From Bradyrhizobium sediminis (lineage in GTDB: Bacteria; Pseudomonadota; Alphaproteobacteria; Rhizobiales; Xanthobacteraceae), in NCBI RefSeq assembly GCF_018736085.1, contig NZ_CP076134.1, positions 3,668,501 to 3,732,500 of the forward strand: DNA of 64,000 nucleotides, read 5' to 3'. Positions 62,015 to 64,000 of this stretch are shown here, piece after piece. Below the pieces are notes generated by a model that worked only from the letters and a program-made list of their open reading frames with translations, searched no databases and was not told the DNA's origin. A program made the translations under genes and the position numbers. The stretch's first letter is position 1. Each line of letters starts with the position of its first letter.

Positions 62015-62031
62015 TGGCATTTGGTATGCCA
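62015..62031. promoter_or_regulatory. GntR operator-like site 1
   Basis: TGGCATTTGGTATGCCA has perfect 6-bp arms TGGCAT/ATGCCA around a 5-base centre and contains TGGTATGCCA, similar to known FadR-subgroup operators. The same sequence recurs with one change at 62096-62112. Confidence 0.6.
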
Positions 62032-62095
62032 GAGACAAGATTGTCAAGCCGATGCAAGGAGTGGAAGTGCTGAAAACACGGTCAACTTGACAGTG

Positions 62096-62112
62096 TGGTA
62101 TTTGGTATGCCA
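62096..62112. promoter_or_regulatory. GntR operator-like site 2
   Basis: TGGTATTTGGTATGCCA differs from site 1 at a single base. The centres are 81 bases apart, close to eight helical turns, so both could be bound on one face, with DNA looping possible. It lies 58 bases before the GntR GTG start. Confidence 0.6.
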
Positions 62113-62169
62113 AAAACTCTCTTGGTAATCTTCTGTTAAAAGGCGTCTCCGCAACGGAGGAGACCAGTC

Positions 62170-62898
62170 GTGCCCACACGGAAACCAACCAAGGCGCCGC
62201 CACCCATGGCTGAGGCAGAAATCGCGATCGTCCGCATTGCGCCGGAGACCAGCTTCAAGAACAAAGCCTATGAGGCGTTGAAAGAGGCGATCCTCAAGAT
62301 GGACATCTACGCGACGCCCGAGCCGGTGATGCTCGACGAGCGCGCGCTGTCCGAACGTCTCGGCGTCAGCCGCACCCCGATCCGCGAAGCGATCGCGATG
62401 CTGGAACAGGACGGCTTCGTCAAGACGGTGCCACGCCGCGGCATCATCGTCGTGCGCCGCACCAAGAGCGAGATCGTCGACATGATTCGCGCCTGGGCCG
62501 CGCTCGAGAGCATGGCCGCGCGGCTGATCACGACGACTGCGCGCAAGAAGGACATCTCCGCGCTGCGCGACTTCTTCAGGAATTTCGGCAAGGACCGCCT
62601 GCCGCAGGACCACGTCGAGGAATATTCCAAGGCCAACATCGCCTTTCACCAGGCGCTGATCTCGCTCTCGGAGTCGCCGACGCTGGTCGATATGACCAAC
62701 GATATCCTGCTGCACGTGCGCGGCTACCGGCAACTGACGATCGGGCGAACGGACCGCACCGCAACCTCGTTGCCCGAACACATGGCGATCATCGAAGCGC
62801 TCGAGGAGCGTGACACCGAATTGGCGGAAAAGCGCGCGCGCGATCACACGCTCGGCCTTGCCGCCTATGTTGAAGCGCACGGCCAGGAGCTGTTTTAG
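62170..62898 (+). CDS. GntR family regulator (FadR subgroup) of the oxalate locus
   Basis: A 242-aa regulator starting with GTG at 62170 after GGAGGAG. The winged helix-turn-helix ([20 protein letters not shown]) follows a Pro-rich lead. The FCD domain has the metal-ligand pattern in [20 protein letters not shown] and [13 protein letters not shown]. Its position directly before oxc and divergent from the acyl-CoA synthetase, with duplicated operator-like sites between, makes it the likely sensor for oxalate or a CoA ester. Confidence 0.92.
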   Translation: MPTRKPTKAPPPMAEAEIAIVRIAPETSFKNKAYEALKEAILKMDIYATPEPVMLDERALSERLGVSRTPIREAIAMLEQDGFVKTVPRRGIIVVRRTKSEIVDMIRAWAALESMAARLITTTARKKDISALRDFFRNFGKDRLPQDHVEEYSKANIAFHQALISLSESPTLVDMTNDILLHVRGYRQLTIGRTDRTATSLPEHMAIIEALEERDTELAEKRARDHTLGLAAYVEAHGQELF

Positions 62899-62977
62899 CG
62901 AAGGACGGCTTTTTATTTTGGACCAGCTGGATGAGGCAAAGACTCGTCCAAACCAAGAAACGACAGGGAGAAGCGGA

Positions 62978-64000
62978 ATGTCCGCAGTAGTGCAGACCAT
63001 CGATGCCAACGCAGCCGACGAACGTGAACTGACGGACGGCTTTCATCTCGTCATCGATGCGCTGAAACTCAACGGCATCAACACCATCTACGGCGTTCCG
63101 GGGATTCCGATCACCGATCTCGGCCGCATGGCGCAAGCCGCCGGCATTCGCGTCATCTCGTTCCGCCACGAGCAGAACGCCGGCAATGCCGCGGCCATCG
63201 CCGGCTTCCTGACCAAGAAACCCGGCGTCTGCCTGACGGTTTCGGCGCCCGGCTTTCTCAACGGCCTGACGGCGCTGGCCAACGCCACCACCAACTGCTT
63301 CCCGATGATCCTGATCTCGGGCTCGTCCGAGCGCGAGATCGTCGACCTGCAGCAGGGCGACTACGAGGAGATGGACCAGCTCGCAATCGCCAAGCCGCTG
63401 TGCAAGGCGGCGTTCCGCGTGCTGCATGCCGCCGACATCGGCATCGGGCTGGCGCGCGCGATCCGCGCGGCGGTGTCGGGACGTCCGGGCGGTGTCTATC
63501 TCGATTTGCCGGGCAAGCTGTTCTCCCAGGTGATGGACGCCGAAGCCGGTGCCAAGTCGCTGGTCAAGGTGATCGACGCGGCGCCAGCGCAAATTCCGGC
63601 TCCCGCCGCGGTCAAGCGCGCGCTCGACGTGTTGAAGAGCGCCAAGCGTCCGCTGATCATCCTCGGCAAGGGCGCGGCCTATGCACAGGCCGACGACGAC
63701 ATTCGCGCGCTGGTCGAGAAGAGCGGCATTCCGTTCCTGCCGATGAGCATGGCCAAGGGTCTCTTGCCCGACACCCATCCGCAATGCGCAGGCGCGGCGC
63801 GCTCGACCGTGCTCAAGGACGCCGACGTCGTGATGCTGATCGGCGCCCGCCTCAACTGGCTGCTGTCGCACGGCAAGGGCAAGACCTGGGGCGAAGCACC
63901 CAAGAAGTTCATCCAGATCGACATCGAGCCCAGGGAAATGGACTCCAACGTCGAGATCGTCGCCCCCGTGGTCGGCGACATCGGCTCCTGCATTGCCGCC
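62978..64000 (+). CDS. oxc: Oxalyl-CoA decarboxylase (3' end beyond the window)
   Basis: The first 341 residues of a ThDP enzyme that converts oxalyl-CoA to formyl-CoA and CO2. ATG at 62978 follows GGGAG. Cofactor Glu65 lies in [18 protein letters not shown]. The text [40 protein letters not shown] and [20 protein letters not shown] closely fits known Oxc proteins, which are about 570 aa. The central ADP/CoA domain begins near residue 205. The C-terminal cofactor domain and any following formyl-CoA transferase gene lie outside. Confidence 0.95.
   Translation, partial: MSAVVQTIDANAADERELTDGFHLVIDALKLNGINTIYGVPGIPITDLGRMAQAAGIRVISFRHEQNAGNAAAIAGFLTKKPGVCLTVSAPGFLNGLTALANATTNCFPMILISGSSEREIVDLQQGDYEEMDQLAIAKPLCKAAFRVLHAADIGIGLARAIRAAVSGRPGGVYLDLPGKLFSQVMDAEAGAKSLVKVIDAAPAQIPAPAAVKRALDVLKSAKRPLIILGKGAAYAQADDDIRALVEKSGIPFLPMSMAKGLLPDTHPQCAGAARSTVLKDADVVMLIGARLNWLLSHGKGKTWGEAPKKFIQIDIEPREMDSNVEIVAPVVGDIGSCIAA

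Larger units (their letters stand above)
61856..62169. other. Divergent regulatory spacer of the oxalate locus
   Basis: A 314-base region with no gene. It separates the acyl-CoA synthetase from the GntR-oxc pair and holds three TGG-N4-CCA palindromes, two of them in longer 17-base repeats. Both promoters must lie here, so this is the control region of the locus. Confidence 0.7.

Noticed and set aside
59963..62128. 721-codon plus-strand frame opposite the acyl-CoA synthetase
   Set aside because: It mirrors a well-supported gene, is rich in Arg, Asp and Gly, and runs through the regulatory spacer.
1..64000. CRISPR arrays, tRNA or rRNA genes and integrase-flanked prophage
   Set aside because: No regularly spaced repeats, no cloverleaf-like sequence ending in CCA or with a T-loop, no rRNA-like stretch and no phage or integrase genes were recognised.

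Overview
The window is GC-rich chromosomal DNA from an alphaproteobacterium of the order Rhizobiales. I infer a Bradyrhizobium-type genome. The pointers are two perfect CtrA boxes (TTAA-N7-TTAAC), the very large number of periplasmic-binding-protein transporters, the oxalyl-CoA decarboxylase locus, a DUF1289 protein, and the style of the moaA, dusA and mrp genes. No rRNA, tRNA or CRISPR array was recognised.

Region by region. 1-1.8 kb: a proline-rich lipoprotein gene behind a perfect CtrA box, then moaA. 2.0-8.5 kb: a TRAP transporter whose membrane genes (dctQM, + strand) face two paralogous Tat-exported binding-protein genes (- strand). A complete group II intron with its reverse transcriptase lies between them, inserted just beyond a bidirectional intrinsic terminator. 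8.7-11.5 kb: apbC/mrp, a VOC-fold protein and a beta-hydroxyacid dehydrogenase. 11.6-13.0 kb: an AT-rich, probably acquired two-gene module made of a 54-aa membrane protein and a 346-aa protein resembling the uncharacterised LPO_1073/Vpar_1526 family. 13.1-16.7 kb: a PleC/PdhS-like histidine kinase behind a second perfect CtrA box, a DUF1289 protein, a retropepsin-like protease and dusA.

16.8-54 kb is a long catabolic and transport region. It holds a TRAP dctPQM operon with an aldehyde dehydrogenase gene remnant at its tail, and an acetylpolyamine-amidohydrolase-like deacetylase with a GntR regulator. Divergent from these is a tightly packed operon: class II aldolase-like protein, peptide-type ABC transporter, 2-hydroxyacid dehydrogenase, hydroxylysine-kinase-like phosphotransferase and a phospho-lyase-like PLP enzyme. 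Next come a PuuB-like FAD oxidase with an amino-acid ABC transporter, two XRE-cupin regulators, dadA, an omega-aminotransferase, and a Liv-type ABC operon ending in an aldehyde dehydrogenase with a divergent AraC regulator. Then come AldR-like Lrp and alanine dehydrogenase, an acetolactate-synthase-like ThDP enzyme, a hydroxyacid dehydrogenase, a LigI-like amidohydrolase with a TctC-type binding protein, and a split ThDP decarboxylase. Most of this fits uptake and oxidation of amines, amino acids and related carboxylates.

54.9-59.3 kb: a VanZ-like protein, small conserved proteins, three gene remnants in or near the spacers, and a tctCBA transporter operon. 59.7-64 kb: an ADP-forming acyl-CoA synthetase divergent from a GntR regulator and oxc (oxalyl-CoA decarboxylase, cut by the window end). 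The spacer between them carries repeated operator-like palindromes. This points to oxalate use via CoA thioesters.
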